Positions 17,610-26,430 of a DNA stretch of 64,000 bases are shown here, piece after piece. A model generated the notes under the pieces. That model had not been told where the DNA came from, did not search any database, and saw only the letters and a program-made list of their open reading frames with translations. Source of the DNA: GCA-2705995 sp048267965 (lineage in GTDB: Bacteria > Bacteroidota > Bacteroidia > Flavobacteriales_G > Salibacteraceae); the NCBI GenBank assembly GCA_048267965.1, contig JBLWWK010000010.1, positions 1 to 64,000 of the forward strand, written 5' to 3'. Each line of letters opens with the position of its first letter. Within the stretch, counting starts at the first letter, position 1. A program made the translations under genes and the position numbers.

Positions 17610-18856
17610 CTTCCGAAAGTTACACCGAGTATTTTTCCGGCTAAGGTTGCATCGATTTCTGGGTTGTTCATCGATTTAGATTTCCACGTGTTCCTACCAA
17701 AAGTAGTGGTCGCATGCGTATCAAAATAGGTGAGTTCAGCACTTTGGCCTTCTTCTATAGTAACGGTAGGAACCCGAACTATTTTTCTACCAGCATTCGA
17801 TAAACATTCAATAATTCTCGCTAATTCGATACGATTAGATACGTGCTGAATGAGTAATGAAAAAGTAGTTTCTAAACTACTAATGCCGAAAGAAGCGTGA
17901 TCGAATTCACAGGCTTTGTTTTCTATATTTTGAGGAGAATGATCGCTGGTGATGGCATCAATGGTTCCATCGTTAATACCTTCAATTAACGCTTCTACAT
18001 CTTCTGAGGTTCTCAGCGGTGGATTTACCTTGTATAACGAGTCGAAAGCTAGCAATTTCTCATCGGTGTAGACCAAATTGTGTACAGCTACATCGCACGT
18101 TACAGGTTGGTGGTTCGCTTTTGCTTTTCGAATTAGGTCTACCGATTTTTTGGTTGTAATGGTCGAAAAATGGATAGGCGTTTCACAATACTGTGCAATG
18201 AATAAATCCCTGGCGACCATGAGCTCTTCTGCCAATGCCGGAATCCCTTTTAAACCAGCGTGGGTACTGTTAATTCCTTCATTCATTTTACCGTTTTGAG
18301 CAATACTCATTTCGTTGGGAAAATTCATCACCAAACCGCCAAAATCTTTGGTGTAAAGCAATGCTCTTCTGAGTAAATCGGCATTTTGAATGCTCTTTTT
18401 CTCATCGGTAAATGCCACGGCTCCCTTCAAATGCATATCGTACATTTCACAAATGTTTTCACCGTGTAGCTGTTCAGAAACGGCTCCTACCGGAAAAAGC
18501 TGCACACTGTTGGGCTCATTTGCAGATTGAATATAATGTACCTGAGATTTGTTGTCGGTTACAGGCAATGTGTTGGGAGACAGGCAGATAGAGGTGAATC
18601 CGCCTTTTTTAGCGCTATGTTTTACGCTGTTTAAATCTTCTTTATGCTCAAAACCGGGGTCGCAAGCTTTTACGTGTAAATCGAAAAATCCAGGACTAAC
18701 ACATAAGTGATCAGAAATTATTGTTTCTGCATCTTGATCATCAATTTCAGTTGAAATTTTGGCAATTCTTCCATCAGAAATTAACACATCGCAGCGCTTT
18801 CCGTGGTGAGAACTCGACTCATCTACAATTAATGCTTTTTTCAATAATTTCTTCAT
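17606..18856 (-). CDS. Dihydroorotase-like amidohydrolase with altered metal site
   Basis: 416 residues matching the dihydroorotase family of the multifunctional-complex type (PGFFDLHV, GGFTSICLSPNTLPVTD, KVNPPLR, ITSDHSP). The catalytic HxH-x-R segment is changed: the canonical HVHLREPG reads HVKACDPG, so one Zn ligand His and the substrate-binding Arg are missing. Flavobacteriia proteins of this branch, as I recall them, also lack the HxH, so this may be a non-catalytic PyrC-type partner of aspartate carbamoyltransferase or an enzyme with a different site. The start overlaps the upstream BatA-type gene by 4 bases (ATGA). Confidence 0.8.
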   Translation of the reverse strand: MKKLLKKALIVDESSSHHGKRCDVLISDGRIAKISTEIDDQDAETIISDHLCVSPGFFDLHVKACDPGFEHKEDLNSVKHSAKKGGFTSICLSPNTLPVTDNKSQVHYIQSANEPNSVQLFPVGAVSEQLHGENICEMYDMHLKGAVAFTDEKKSIQNADLLRRALLYTKDFGGLVMNFPNEMSIAQNGKMNEGINSTHAGLKGIPALAEELMVARDLFIAQYCETPIHFSTITTKKSVDLIRKAKANHQPVTCDVAVHNLVYTDEKLLAFDSLYKVNPPLRTSEDVEALIEGINDGTIDAITSDHSPQNIENKACEFDHASFGISSLETTFSLLIQHVSNRIELARIIECLSNAGRKIVRVPTVTIEEGQSAELTYFDTHATTTFGRNTWKSKSMNNPEIDATLAGKILGVTFGS

Positions 18857-20907
18857 GGTGACGACTTATAAAAACGAATAATTAATAACTCAGCAATTAA
18901 GCACAACAAGGCAATGCCTAAAAACCATTTCCAAAGGGGAGTAGAAGCTTGAGTAGCTAAAATATCTTGCTGAATGTTTTTATAATCTGTAGCTAAAACG
19001 CGTGTGTTTTCAAGAGAAAATTCACTTATTAAATTTTGTAAATCGCTTGTTGTAAATGCAGTAGGATCCGATTCTAATCGATTAAAATTGAAAGCCAAAG
19101 GCAATAATGTAGAGTCTGAATTTTTAGAACTTAAACGGTAAAAACCAGCATCTTCTGGCTGTTGGTTGGTGAGTAAAGCAGGCTGGCCATTTATAATTCT
19201 GAATTCTGGAATAAACGAGGTGGTAACATCGGAATTGGCAATTGAAAACAAGCGCTCTTTGTTCACCATTTCAGGATGCAAAAAGATGGGTGCTGCGCTG
19301 CCAATAGTATAGGCATGGGTAGATTTATTTTTACTCGTGAGTGCCATATTAATGAGGGTTGGCACAAACAACGGATGTTGATGAAAAAAGCTAAAAGTAG
19401 TATCTAAGGCAGCTGTAAATTGGTAAAATACACCTTTGTTAAAACTGTATTCGGTGAGAAATGGAGATTGGTCGGGAAGTGATAAAACCATCAATCCGGT
19501 AGAATTTATGCCTTTTTGATGAGCAAAAACTTGTTGAACTTTGGGGGTGTTCCAGTTTTCAGGAACTTTGGTAAAAACGTTTTCGTAGAGTGGGTGCTCT
19601 ATTTCAGGTGTTGCTAGTCGTTGGTTTTTCTTTTCGAGGTGTGTAAAAGGTAATGCGTTTAATTGAGTAAAAAAGGGAGTGTAGTGGGTGGGTTCTGCAT
19701 CTTGAGAAGGGAAAAATGCCAGCTTGCCGCCATTGCTCACATATTTTACCAAGGCTTGCGAAACTCCAGACTCAAATTGCGCAATATTAGAGGTGATAAT
19801 TAAATCTTGCTTGCTCAAATCTTGCAGTTGCAATTGCGCTTTATCTACCGATTGAAAAACAAAATTAGAATCGTTACCAAATAATTTACCGATAGAACGC
19901 TCAGCGGTTCCTTCGTAAATTTCTAAAATCGAAAATTGTTGATCGATGGTGGTACTTAAATAGTAGCGGTTGTCGTAGGTGATGGGAGAATCGTTAATCG
20001 ATAATTCAATGTTTTGTACCGATTTTAAATCAGAACGAATCAAAATACTGCTGTCGGCATACGATTGAGCAGGAACGGTAATGCTTCGTGTGCCCTTATT
20101 TTTACCATTTAAGGTAGTGGTGATTCCCGCTGTAGCTGTTTCATCGCTGTAATTTCGAACTCTTACCATGAGCGAAATTTCTTTCTCTAATGAGTGAATG
20201 GGGGCTTCGAACCAAGCAGAATCTACCGATAAGTTGGTTTGTTGATTGGGCGTTATCGGAATAAGATACACCGATTGATTGGTGTCTTGCGTGTACGAAA
20301 AATCACTAATAGATCGCTGAAAATCAGACAAAACATAAACCGAATGCGCAGTTGCTGTTTCGGTGTTTTCGATTAAACCATGGGTACGTTGTACCGCTTG
20401 AGAAATTGATTTTACAGTAGCAGATTTAGAAATTTCGTCAATTCGGTTAATCGCTTCTTCACTCGAAATCCACAATCGATCAGCACCTGCAAAGTTGTTG
20501 GTAATGATTTGGAATTGGGTGTTCTTACCAAAAGCATCGATTAATTCGTAACCGTATTGTTTGGCAATATCAAGCATTCTTCCGTTTTCAGATAATCCGT
20601 CCATACTGAAAGAATTATCGATGTAAATGCTCACATACTGCGCTTTATTTGCGTTGTTTTTGTTTTGTGAAGGAAAATAAGGCTCAGCAAAAGCTAAAAT
20701 TACAGCCGCAAAAAGCAGTAATCGAGTAAGCAGTAAAAGCCAATTCTTAAGCTGAGATTGTTTTTTGGTTTGTAGCTGAACCTCTTTAAGCCATTTGATA
20801 TTAGAGAAGTAGAGGGGCTTAAATCTTCTGAAATTAAATAAATGAATGGCTACCGGAATTAGTAGCGCAAAAAGAGCCCAAAGAATTTCAGGGTGTAACC
20901 ATCTCAT
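18853..20907 (-). CDS. BatA-type membrane protein with vWA-like domain
   Basis: 684 residues. The N-terminus has the Aerotolerance_N/BatA signature (MRWLHPEILWALFALLIPVA, then HLFNFRRFKPLYFSNIKWL) and two membrane spans. YVSIYIDNSFSM follows, with the DxSxS metal motif of vWA domains, and a final span (WKWFLGIALLCLIAELLII) lies near the C-terminus. Most of the protein is extracytoplasmic. BatA relatives usually sit beside moxR, but no moxR is present here. The gene is coupled to the dihydroorotase-like gene by a 4-base overlap. Function unknown; the envelope location is secure. Confidence 0.85.
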   Translation of the reverse strand: MRWLHPEILWALFALLIPVAIHLFNFRRFKPLYFSNIKWLKEVQLQTKKQSQLKNWLLLLTRLLLFAAVILAFAEPYFPSQNKNNANKAQYVSIYIDNSFSMDGLSENGRMLDIAKQYGYELIDAFGKNTQFQIITNNFAGADRLWISSEEAINRIDEISKSATVKSISQAVQRTHGLIENTETATAHSVYVLSDFQRSISDFSYTQDTNQSVYLIPITPNQQTNLSVDSAWFEAPIHSLEKEISLMVRVRNYSDETATAGITTTLNGKNKGTRSITVPAQSYADSSILIRSDLKSVQNIELSINDSPITYDNRYYLSTTIDQQFSILEIYEGTAERSIGKLFGNDSNFVFQSVDKAQLQLQDLSKQDLIITSNIAQFESGVSQALVKYVSNGGKLAFFPSQDAEPTHYTPFFTQLNALPFTHLEKKNQRLATPEIEHPLYENVFTKVPENWNTPKVQQVFAHQKGINSTGLMVLSLPDQSPFLTEYSFNKGVFYQFTAALDTTFSFFHQHPLFVPTLINMALTSKNKSTHAYTIGSAAPIFLHPEMVNKERLFSIANSDVTTSFIPEFRIINGQPALLTNQQPEDAGFYRLSSKNSDSTLLPLAFNFNRLESDPTAFTTSDLQNLISEFSLENTRVLATDYKNIQQDILATQASTPLWKWFLGIALLCLIAELLIIRFYKSSP

Positions 20908-20914
20908 TAAGGCA

Positions 20915-20922
20915 CAAAACTA
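20915..20922 (-). promoter_or_regulatory. Bacteroidetes -7 box for the BatA-type gene
   Basis: Minus-strand TAGTTTTG (plus CAAAACTA) matches TAnnTTTG and ends 7 bases before the ATG at 20907, so any transcript from it would be nearly leaderless. Confidence 0.45.
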
Positions 20923-21062
20923 AATTATTTTGATGGTTAGAAAAGTACTCTGCACAAAACAAACACGGTAAAAATCGATCTAATTTTAGCAGATGTTTAT
21001 TAGGTGTTAAAATTAGAAGCCGTTTTCAGTTTAAAAAGGGCTTTTATGAAAAAAGTCTCTTT

Positions 21063-22070
21063 TTATTCGTTGGCTAAAGAGTATCCTAATTGCTCTTGCA
21101 CAAACTTTTGGGTAGCCTCTATTACCTGAAAGTAATTTTCTGTTTTGTGTTTAGAAGCAATTACATGGTCACCAGCCTCCGGAAACGGATGGTCAACTTT
21201 TAACTCATTGGGGGTTCCTAATTGCTTAAACATATCTCGCATGGCTGGCACCGATACTACATCGTCTTGATGGTTTTCGTCTTTGTAGTAATATCCTAAA
21301 AATACGGGTTGTGTCACCTTTTTAAAGGTTGATTTTACCATAGTTTCTTCTAACATTTCTTCCAGTTGAACAAGCGCTTCGAGTCGGTAACGCGTATGCC
21401 AGAATTGACTTACCGGATATTCGGCTTCATATTCTCGGTATTTGCCGCCAGTAACCCAACGGGCAATGCGCAATCCCCACGGATTGTTTAATAAAACGGC
21501 TGTTTTATCGGCAATTTTTATGTTCGGAGAATAAAGAATCAATCCTTTAATTTCAGGATACATGGCAGCCAATTGTAAGGCCAAAGTGCCGCCAGTTGAG
21601 GTTCCTACTAAAATTACCTCATCTCCCAATTGTTGTCCAATGGCCAAGGCTTCTTGAGCAGATTCAATAAGTCCGTTGGCTGTCATTTTTTTGAGTGGCT
21701 TTTTCACATCCAGTCCATGCTCGTGCAGTCGAGAAAGGTACAGGTTAGCATTAAGTGATTTAGCTAGCGCATAATGCGTTGGATTTCCCTCTTCGTGAGT
21801 GGCCGAAAAACCGTGCAAATAAACAATGGCTACTTTGGTTTTTTGCTTTACCGAATCGTTGGCCCACACAATATTAGCCGCACAACCTTCTCTTACCGGC
21901 AGCGCGTTTTCACGTTCGGTTAACCAATTGTTTAGTTGATTTAAATCGGTAGGAACCGATGGTAAATTCTGTTGTATGGGTTTCATTTTGGGAGTAGGTC
22001 CAAGAAAGTAACTAATGATTAAAGCAGATAGAATTACTAGTAAAAGGGATCTTTTCCAAGTAGCTTTCAT
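21063..22070 (-). CDS. Membrane-anchored alpha/beta hydrolase
   Basis: 335 residues. An N-terminal signal anchor (SLLLVILSALIISYFLG) puts the enzyme in the periplasm or on the inner membrane. The alpha/beta-hydrolase core shows the oxyanion segment YLHGFSATHEE, the nucleophile elbow VGTSTGGT (GxSxG), a candidate acid in the DENHQDD segment and a C-terminal GDHVI for the His. An esterase or carboxylesterase role is likely but the substrate is unknown. Two repeat copies lie in it, one inside the nucleophile elbow (21600-21608) and one in the linker after the anchor (21949-21957). Confidence 0.85.
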   Translation of the reverse strand: MKATWKRSLLLVILSALIISYFLGPTPKMKPIQQNLPSVPTDLNQLNNWLTERENALPVREGCAANIVWANDSVKQKTKVAIVYLHGFSATHEEGNPTHYALAKSLNANLYLSRLHEHGLDVKKPLKKMTANGLIESAQEALAIGQQLGDEVILVGTSTGGTLALQLAAMYPEIKGLILYSPNIKIADKTAVLLNNPWGLRIARWVTGGKYREYEAEYPVSQFWHTRYRLEALVQLEEMLEETMVKSTFKKVTQPVFLGYYYKDENHQDDVVSVPAMRDMFKQLGTPNELKVDHPFPEAGDHVIASKHKTENYFQVIEATQKFVQEQLGYSLANE

Positions 22071-22084
22071 TGTTTTGTTTGTTC

Positions 22085-22867
22085 TTATCGAAGGTACGAT
22101 TTTTCACCTTTTTCATACGCTCCCATTCCGAATAATGCAAAATCGTATTTGGTAGGATCCGACCGATCAAATTTTCTGAGCTGTTCTGTTAGTAAACGTA
22201 CAGATTCCCAGTCGTTTTGTTTACGAGAAAGTAATTTTAATTCTCTACTTACATTGCCGGTATGTACATCGAGCGGAAGGTAAAGTTGTGACGGAAGCAG
22301 GGCTTTCCAAATACCGAAATCTACGCCATTTTTATCTGAACGAACCATCCAACGCAAATACATATTGAGTCGTTTAGCCGAAGATTTTTTCATAGGATCA
22401 GAAACGTGTTTCTCGGTTCTTTTTAAGTGTTCCCACGAAAAAAATAACGATTTAAACGCAGAGATAGATTGTTGAAGGTCATCAGGATGTTTAGAAAAAG
22501 CAGCTTCTAAGCCGTTGTGTTCTTGATAGATTTTTTGCAACGCGAAAATAAAGTAGAGCAAATCATCACTATTAAAAGTGCGATGCACAAAAGAGGTAAG
22601 TTGGGCTAAATCTTGTTCGGTATGGTTGAGGATAAAATCGAAGGGAGCAAAATCCATCCAAACCAACAATTGCGTGGCATTTTTGATAATAGTTTTTCGC
22701 TGACCCCAAGCAATAGTAGCTGTTAGAAAGGCGCAAATTTCTATGTCTTCTTTTTTCGAAAGTTGATGAGGAATAGAAATCGGATCGTCTTCAATAAACC
22801 AGTTTTGCTCGTAAAATTCAGCTTTTTCATCGAGCAGTTCTTTTAAAGAGGCATTAGAAAGTTTCAC
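22085..22867 (-). CDS. TIGR02757 (DUF2400) family protein
   Basis: 260 residues with the features of the TIGR02757 family: FIEDDPISIPHQ near the N-terminus, ATIAWGQRKTIIKNA, a KRLNMYLRWMVR segment, and LPLDVHTGNVSREL near the C-terminus, resembling a helical DNA-glycosylase-like arrangement. The function of the family is not established. The start overlaps the stop of lolD by 4 bases (ATGA), so the two are translated from one message. Confidence 0.85.
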   Translation of the reverse strand: MKLSNASLKELLDEKAEFYEQNWFIEDDPISIPHQLSKKEDIEICAFLTATIAWGQRKTIIKNATQLLVWMDFAPFDFILNHTEQDLAQLTSFVHRTFNSDDLLYFIFALQKIYQEHNGLEAAFSKHPDDLQQSISAFKSLFFSWEHLKRTEKHVSDPMKKSSAKRLNMYLRWMVRSDKNGVDFGIWKALLPSQLYLPLDVHTGNVSRELKLLSRKQNDWESVRLLTEQLRKFDRSDPTKYDFALFGMGAYEKGEKSYLR

Positions 22868-23523
22868 TCGTCTTTTTCAATTTTGCCGTCTGCAATGGTT
22901 AATTTTCTATCAGCTAGGTTGGCCAATTCGTTGTTGTGGGTAACAATCACAAAGGTTTGCTGAAATTTATCGCGCAAATCGAAAAAGAGCTGGTGCAGTT
23001 CTTTCGCAGAATTTGAATCGAGGTTTCCGCTAGGTTCATCTGCCAAAACAATAGCAGGATTATTGATTAATGCTCTGGCTACAGAAACGCGCTGTTGTTC
23101 ACCGCCCGAAAGAGCAGCAGGTTTGTGATGAATTCTTTCTGCCAAGCCTAAATAAGTAAGTAGCTCAATGGCTCGTTTTTCGGCTTCGGGCTTTTTTACT
23201 TTGGCCAAATAAGCAGGAATACAAACATTTTCTAAAGCGGTAAATTCAGGCAACAGATGATGAAATTGAAAAACAAACCCGATATTCTTGTTTCTAAATT
23301 GAGCTAATTTTTTTTCGCTCAACGATTCAATCAAGGTGTTATTTATTTCTAGGGTTCCTTCAGAAGAGCGGTCGAGCGTGCCTAAAATTTGAAGTAAAGT
23401 AGTTTTTCCAGCACCTGAGGCTCCTACAATCGAAACTATTTCTCCCTTTTTAATATTGAGCGTAACTCCTTTTAAAACTTCAAGATCTCCGTATTTCTTA
23501 CGTATTTCGGTTGCTTTTATCAT
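22864..23523 (-). CDS. lolD: LolD-type ABC transporter ATP-binding protein
   Basis: ATPase of the LolD/MacB/FtsE subfamily, which releases lipoproteins from the inner membrane with LolC/E. It has 219 residues. Walker A GASGAGKTT, the Q-loop FVFQFHHLLPEFTA, signature LSGGEQQRV, Walker B IVLADEPSGNLD and the switch His in VTHNNE are all present. The start is ATG 23523; the longer TTG frame from 23553 begins inside a TATCTTTG -7 box. The permease is not in the neighbourhood, so the LolD assignment is by sequence only. Confidence 0.85.
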   Translation of the reverse strand: MIKATEIRKKYGDLEVLKGVTLNIKKGEIVSIVGASGAGKTTLLQILGTLDRSSEGTLEINNTLIESLSEKKLAQFRNKNIGFVFQFHHLLPEFTALENVCIPAYLAKVKKPEAEKRAIELLTYLGLAERIHHKPAALSGGEQQRVSVARALINNPAIVLADEPSGNLDSNSAKELHQLFFDLRDKFQQTFVIVTHNNELANLADRKLTIADGKIEKDE

Positions 23524-23550
23524 GCTAAACTCCGCGCTTTTATTGGTTGG

Positions 23551-23558
23551 CAAAGATA
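23551..23558 (-). promoter_or_regulatory. Bacteroidetes -7 box for lolD
   Basis: Minus-strand TATCTTTG (plus CAAAGATA) lies 27 bases upstream of the lolD ATG, in the 118-base divergent region shared with sucC. Confidence 0.6.
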
Positions 23559-23606
23559 CTTAAACCAATAGTAACGATTAAACTTTCACCCTTTTAGAGA
23601 AGTTTA

Positions 23607-23614
23607 TACTTTTG
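23607..23614 (+). promoter_or_regulatory. Bacteroidetes -7 box for sucC
   Basis: TACTTTTG matches TAnnTTTG and ends 27 bases before the sucC ATG at 23642. The TTG at 23612, which opens a longer frame, is the end of this box. Confidence 0.6.
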
Positions 23615-23641
23615 AGCATCTCAAAAAACCGAAGTGAAGAA

Positions 23642-24832
23642 ATGAACTTACACGAATATCAGGGTAAATCGGTACTCAAAAGCTACGGAGTACGCATTCA
23701 AGAAGGTATTGTAGCACACAATAGTGAAGAAGCTGTTCAAGCAGCAAAAGATCTTCAAGAGCAAACCGGCACAGGATGGTGGGTGATTAAAGCTCAAATT
23801 CATGCAGGTGGTCGCGGTAAAGGTGGCGGAGTTAAGCTAGCGAAGTCGCTAGATGATGTTCGCACATTAGCCGAAGAAATTATCGGAATGGATTTGATTA
23901 CACCTCAAACTCCACCAGAAGGTAAAAAAGTACATAAAGTACTCGTTGCTCAAGATGTATATTACCCTGGAGATAATGAGCCAGAAGAATATTACATGTC
24001 TGTGCTTCTTAACCGCGAAACAGGTAGAAACATGATTATGTATTCTACTGAAGGTGGAATGGATATCGAAACTGTTGCTGAAGAAACTCCAGAATTAATC
24101 TTTACTGAAGAAATTGATCCAGCTGTTGGCCTACAAGGTTTTCAAGCTAGAAAAGTGGCTTTCAACTTAGGTTTAAGCGGACAAGCAATGAAAGAAATGG
24201 TGAAATTTGTTACCGCTCTTTACAATGCTTACGTGGGTTCAGATGCTTCTATGTTCGAAATTAACCCAGTTCTTAAGACTTCTGACGATAAAATTTTAGC
24301 AGTTGATTCTAAGGTAACTTTAGATGAAAGTGCTCTTTTCCGTCACAAGGATCTTGCAGAAATGCGTGATTTATCTGAAGAAGATCCTACAGAAGTAGAA
24401 GCAGGTGAATCTGACTTAAACTATGTAAAACTTGACGGAAACGTAGGTTGCATGGTAAACGGAGCAGGTTTGGCTATGGCTACAATGGATATCATTAAGC
24501 TTTCAGGTGGTGAGCCAGCTAACTTCTTAGATGTGGGTGGTACTGCTAACGCTGAGCGCGTTGAGAAGGCTTTCAAAATTATTATGAAAGACGAAAACGT
24601 AAAAGCTATCTTGGTAAACATCTTTGGTGGTATTGTACGTTGTGATCGTGTTGCTCAAGGGGTTGTTGATGCCTACAAAAACATTGGAAACATTGATATT
24701 CCAATTATTGTTCGTCTTCAAGGAACCAACGCTGAAGAAGCAAAGAAATTAATCGATGAGTCTGGTTTAGAGGTTCTTTCAGCAGTATTGTTGCAAGAAG
24801 CTGCAGACCGAGTTAAAGAGGTATTGGCTTAG
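23642..24832 (+). CDS. sucC: Succinyl-CoA synthetase beta subunit (ADP-forming)
   Basis: Beta subunit of succinate-CoA ligase in the TCA cycle: binds nucleotide, and with SucD converts succinyl-CoA to succinate with substrate-level phosphorylation. It has 396 residues, close to the family length. The N-terminal MNLHEYQGKSVLKSYGV and ATP-grasp elements (IHAGGRGKGGGVKLA, FEINPV, GNVGCMVNGAGLAMA, NIFGGIVRCD) are clear. No sucD is adjacent; in many Bacteroidetes the two genes are separated. A strong terminator follows, so it is probably monocistronic. Confidence 0.95.
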   Translation: MNLHEYQGKSVLKSYGVRIQEGIVAHNSEEAVQAAKDLQEQTGTGWWVIKAQIHAGGRGKGGGVKLAKSLDDVRTLAEEIIGMDLITPQTPPEGKKVHKVLVAQDVYYPGDNEPEEYYMSVLLNRETGRNMIMYSTEGGMDIETVAEETPELIFTEEIDPAVGLQGFQARKVAFNLGLSGQAMKEMVKFVTALYNAYVGSDASMFEINPVLKTSDDKILAVDSKVTLDESALFRHKDLAEMRDLSEEDPTEVEAGESDLNYVKLDGNVGCMVNGAGLAMATMDIIKLSGGEPANFLDVGGTANAERVEKAFKIIMKDENVKAILVNIFGGIVRCDRVAQGVVDAYKNIGNIDIPIIVRLQGTNAEEAKKLIDESGLEVLSAVLLQEAADRVKEVLA

Positions 24833-24858
24833 TCAATTACACGAGATTATATAGGGAA

Positions 24859-24885
24859 GCTCACTTGAAAAAGTGGGCTTTTTTT
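24859..24885 (+). terminator. Rho-independent terminator after sucC
   Basis: An 8-bp stem with one G-U pair (GCTCACTT, AAGTGGGC) encloses a GAAA loop and is followed by seven T residues. Confidence 0.85.
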
Positions 24886-24899
24886 GTTTCCAACATTTT

Positions 24900-25565
24900 T
24901 TATTGAAAATGCTTTAACGCTTCACGTTGACTTAATGGCGCTAAATTTTCAGCTTCTACAAATTGTTTTACCGCCACAGCATCTGTTTTTGCATATTCTC
25001 GAAGTGCCCAACCAATGGCTTTTTGTAGAAAAAACTCCTTACTACCCAAGTGCGGAATAATCATGGCACATAAAAGATCGAAATCTGTAGCTTGCTTGTA
25101 TTTAAGTTGAAAAATAATTGTAGCGCGAACCAACCACATGTTGCTCGAAGAATTCCATTGGGGTAAAAAACGTTTCTTGTTTTCTGGAAATTCAAGAAAA
25201 TAATTACCTACCAAATTGGAAGAGATAAAGTCTACGGTATCCCACCAAGATTGGTGAGTGATCATCCATTGGAAAAGCTGAATTGAAGACTCGTTTTGGT
25301 AAAATTTCATCCTTTTCAGCACTTCTTGGCAGCAATAGTGCAATTCTCTTTCAGGAGCATTCCACAGTAGGCGGGCAAATTCTTCTCCTTGCTGAAGAGA
25401 TGGTTTCCCATTTTGTTGAACACAAAGAGAGAGAATCTTTTTTCTTTCAGGACTCTTAACGCCAAAAAACTCGAACCTATCTTTCATATAGGCTTTCATT
25501 TGTGCAGCGTTTGCTGCATTCTTTGCTGCCTCTAAATCAGCCGTAAGTTGGTCGACTAACTTCAT
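24900..25565 (-). CDS. AlkD-like DNA alkylation repair protein
   Basis: 221 residues of HEAT-like helical repeats as in AlkD, a DNA glycosylase that excises bulky or alkylated N3/N7 purines. Family hallmarks are FFGVKSPERKKI near residue 33, SWWDTVDFIS with the catalytic-site Asp, and QKAIGWALREYAKTD near the C-terminus. It is probably cytoplasmic. It is followed 12 bases upstream by a VOC gene on the same strand; the two with the DUF1801 gene form a small cluster of stand-alone housekeeping or stress functions. Confidence 0.85.
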   Translation of the reverse strand: MKLVDQLTADLEAAKNAANAAQMKAYMKDRFEFFGVKSPERKKILSLCVQQNGKPSLQQGEEFARLLWNAPERELHYCCQEVLKRMKFYQNESSIQLFQWMITHQSWWDTVDFISSNLVGNYFLEFPENKKRFLPQWNSSSNMWLVRATIIFQLKYKQATDFDLLCAMIIPHLGSKEFFLQKAIGWALREYAKTDAVAVKQFVEAENLAPLSQREALKHFQ

Positions 25566-25577
25566 TCTCTAGAAAAA

Positions 25578-26012
25578 TTAATCGTGGGTAGTATTCGAAG
25601 GGTTATACTCTTTGCTAAATTCTTTGTCTACCGGTTCCCACAGTTCAACTTTGTTGCCATCTAAATCGAGAATGTGAATAAACTTGCCAAACTCATACGA
25701 TTCTAACTCATCTACAACGGTGATACCAACCTCATTGAAATACTCAATCATTCCTTCAATGTTTTCTACTCGATAATTGATCATACAACGAGCATTAGAA
25801 GGCTGAAAATAATCAGAATTCCAAGACATGGTGCTCCACTGCAAGAAGCTCGACTTTTCTTCGTCTTTTTTAGAATAGAATTCGAACATAGAGCCATATT
25901 CATTGGGCACTAAACCGAGGTGTTCGCAGTACCAATTTTTCAGTGCTTCGGGGTCTTTGCTTTGGATGAAAATTCCTCCAATTCCGGTTACTCTTCCTTT
26001 GTTTTGTGCCAT
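25578..26012 (-). CDS. VOC-superfamily (glyoxalase/bleomycin-type) protein
   Basis: 144 residues with the paired beta-alpha-beta-beta-beta units of the vicinal oxygen chelate fold: GGIFIQSKDPEALKNWYCEH at the start and FIHILDLDGNKVELWEP at the end, the latter carrying the usual Glu metal ligand. The substrate is unknown. It directly abuts the DUF1801 gene (start 26012, stop 26013), which suggests cotranscription. Confidence 0.8.
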   Translation of the reverse strand: MAQNKGRVTGIGGIFIQSKDPEALKNWYCEHLGLVPNEYGSMFEFYSKKDEEKSSFLQWSTMSWNSDYFQPSNARCMINYRVENIEGMIEYFNEVGITVVDELESYEFGKFIHILDLDGNKVELWEPVDKEFSKEYNPSNTTHD

Positions 26013-26399
26013 TTAGGTAAGTTCTAACGATTCTTGAATAGCTGCCAATATGCGAAACCGATCTTTTTCTAGCGCGGGTAAATCCTTAATGTACCGTTTG
26101 CGCATTTGGTTGTTTTCGGTTCCTTCTAAAAATAAATCTTCGTTGTTAAGCTCATGGCCTCTGCAAAAGCCAATTAATACACCTTTGTTTTCTTTAATTC
26201 CTCCCCATTTTACCGAAGCTGGCCAAATGTAAAACAGTCTTTTAGGAGCGTAATAAAAAGGAACTCCGTAAGCCATTTTTTCGGTTATTCGATCAGAACT
26301 GTCTAAAATGAGATTTCTTAAAACCTCTACCAATTGCGCTTCTTCGGCAGGTAAGGTTGCACAAAACTCTTCTGCGGATTGTCGATTTTTCACTTTCAA
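26013..26399 (-). CDS. DUF1801 (YdhG-like) protein
   Basis: 128 residues matching the DUF1801 fold: an N-terminal helical SAEEFCATLP, then ITEKMAYGVPFYY, a GVLIGFCRG segment and a C-terminal helical region. The family is small, cytoplasmic and of unknown function, often found with glyoxalase-like genes. ATG 26399 follows a minus-strand AT-rich stretch. It is the first of three closely packed genes ending with the AlkD-like gene. Confidence 0.75.
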   Translation of the reverse strand: MKVKNRQSAEEFCATLPAEEAQLVEVLRNLILDSSDRITEKMAYGVPFYYAPKRLFYIWPASVKWGGIKENKGVLIGFCRGHELNNEDLFLEGTENNQMRKRYIKDLPALEKDRFRILAAIQESLELT

Positions 26400-26430
26400 A
26401 ACGGTGAAAATGGCTGCGATTCAACTGCGG

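Noticed and set aside
20923..21062. Possible terminator near 21020-21060
   Set aside because: The inverted bases give only a weak, interrupted stem and no convincing T run on the needed strand.
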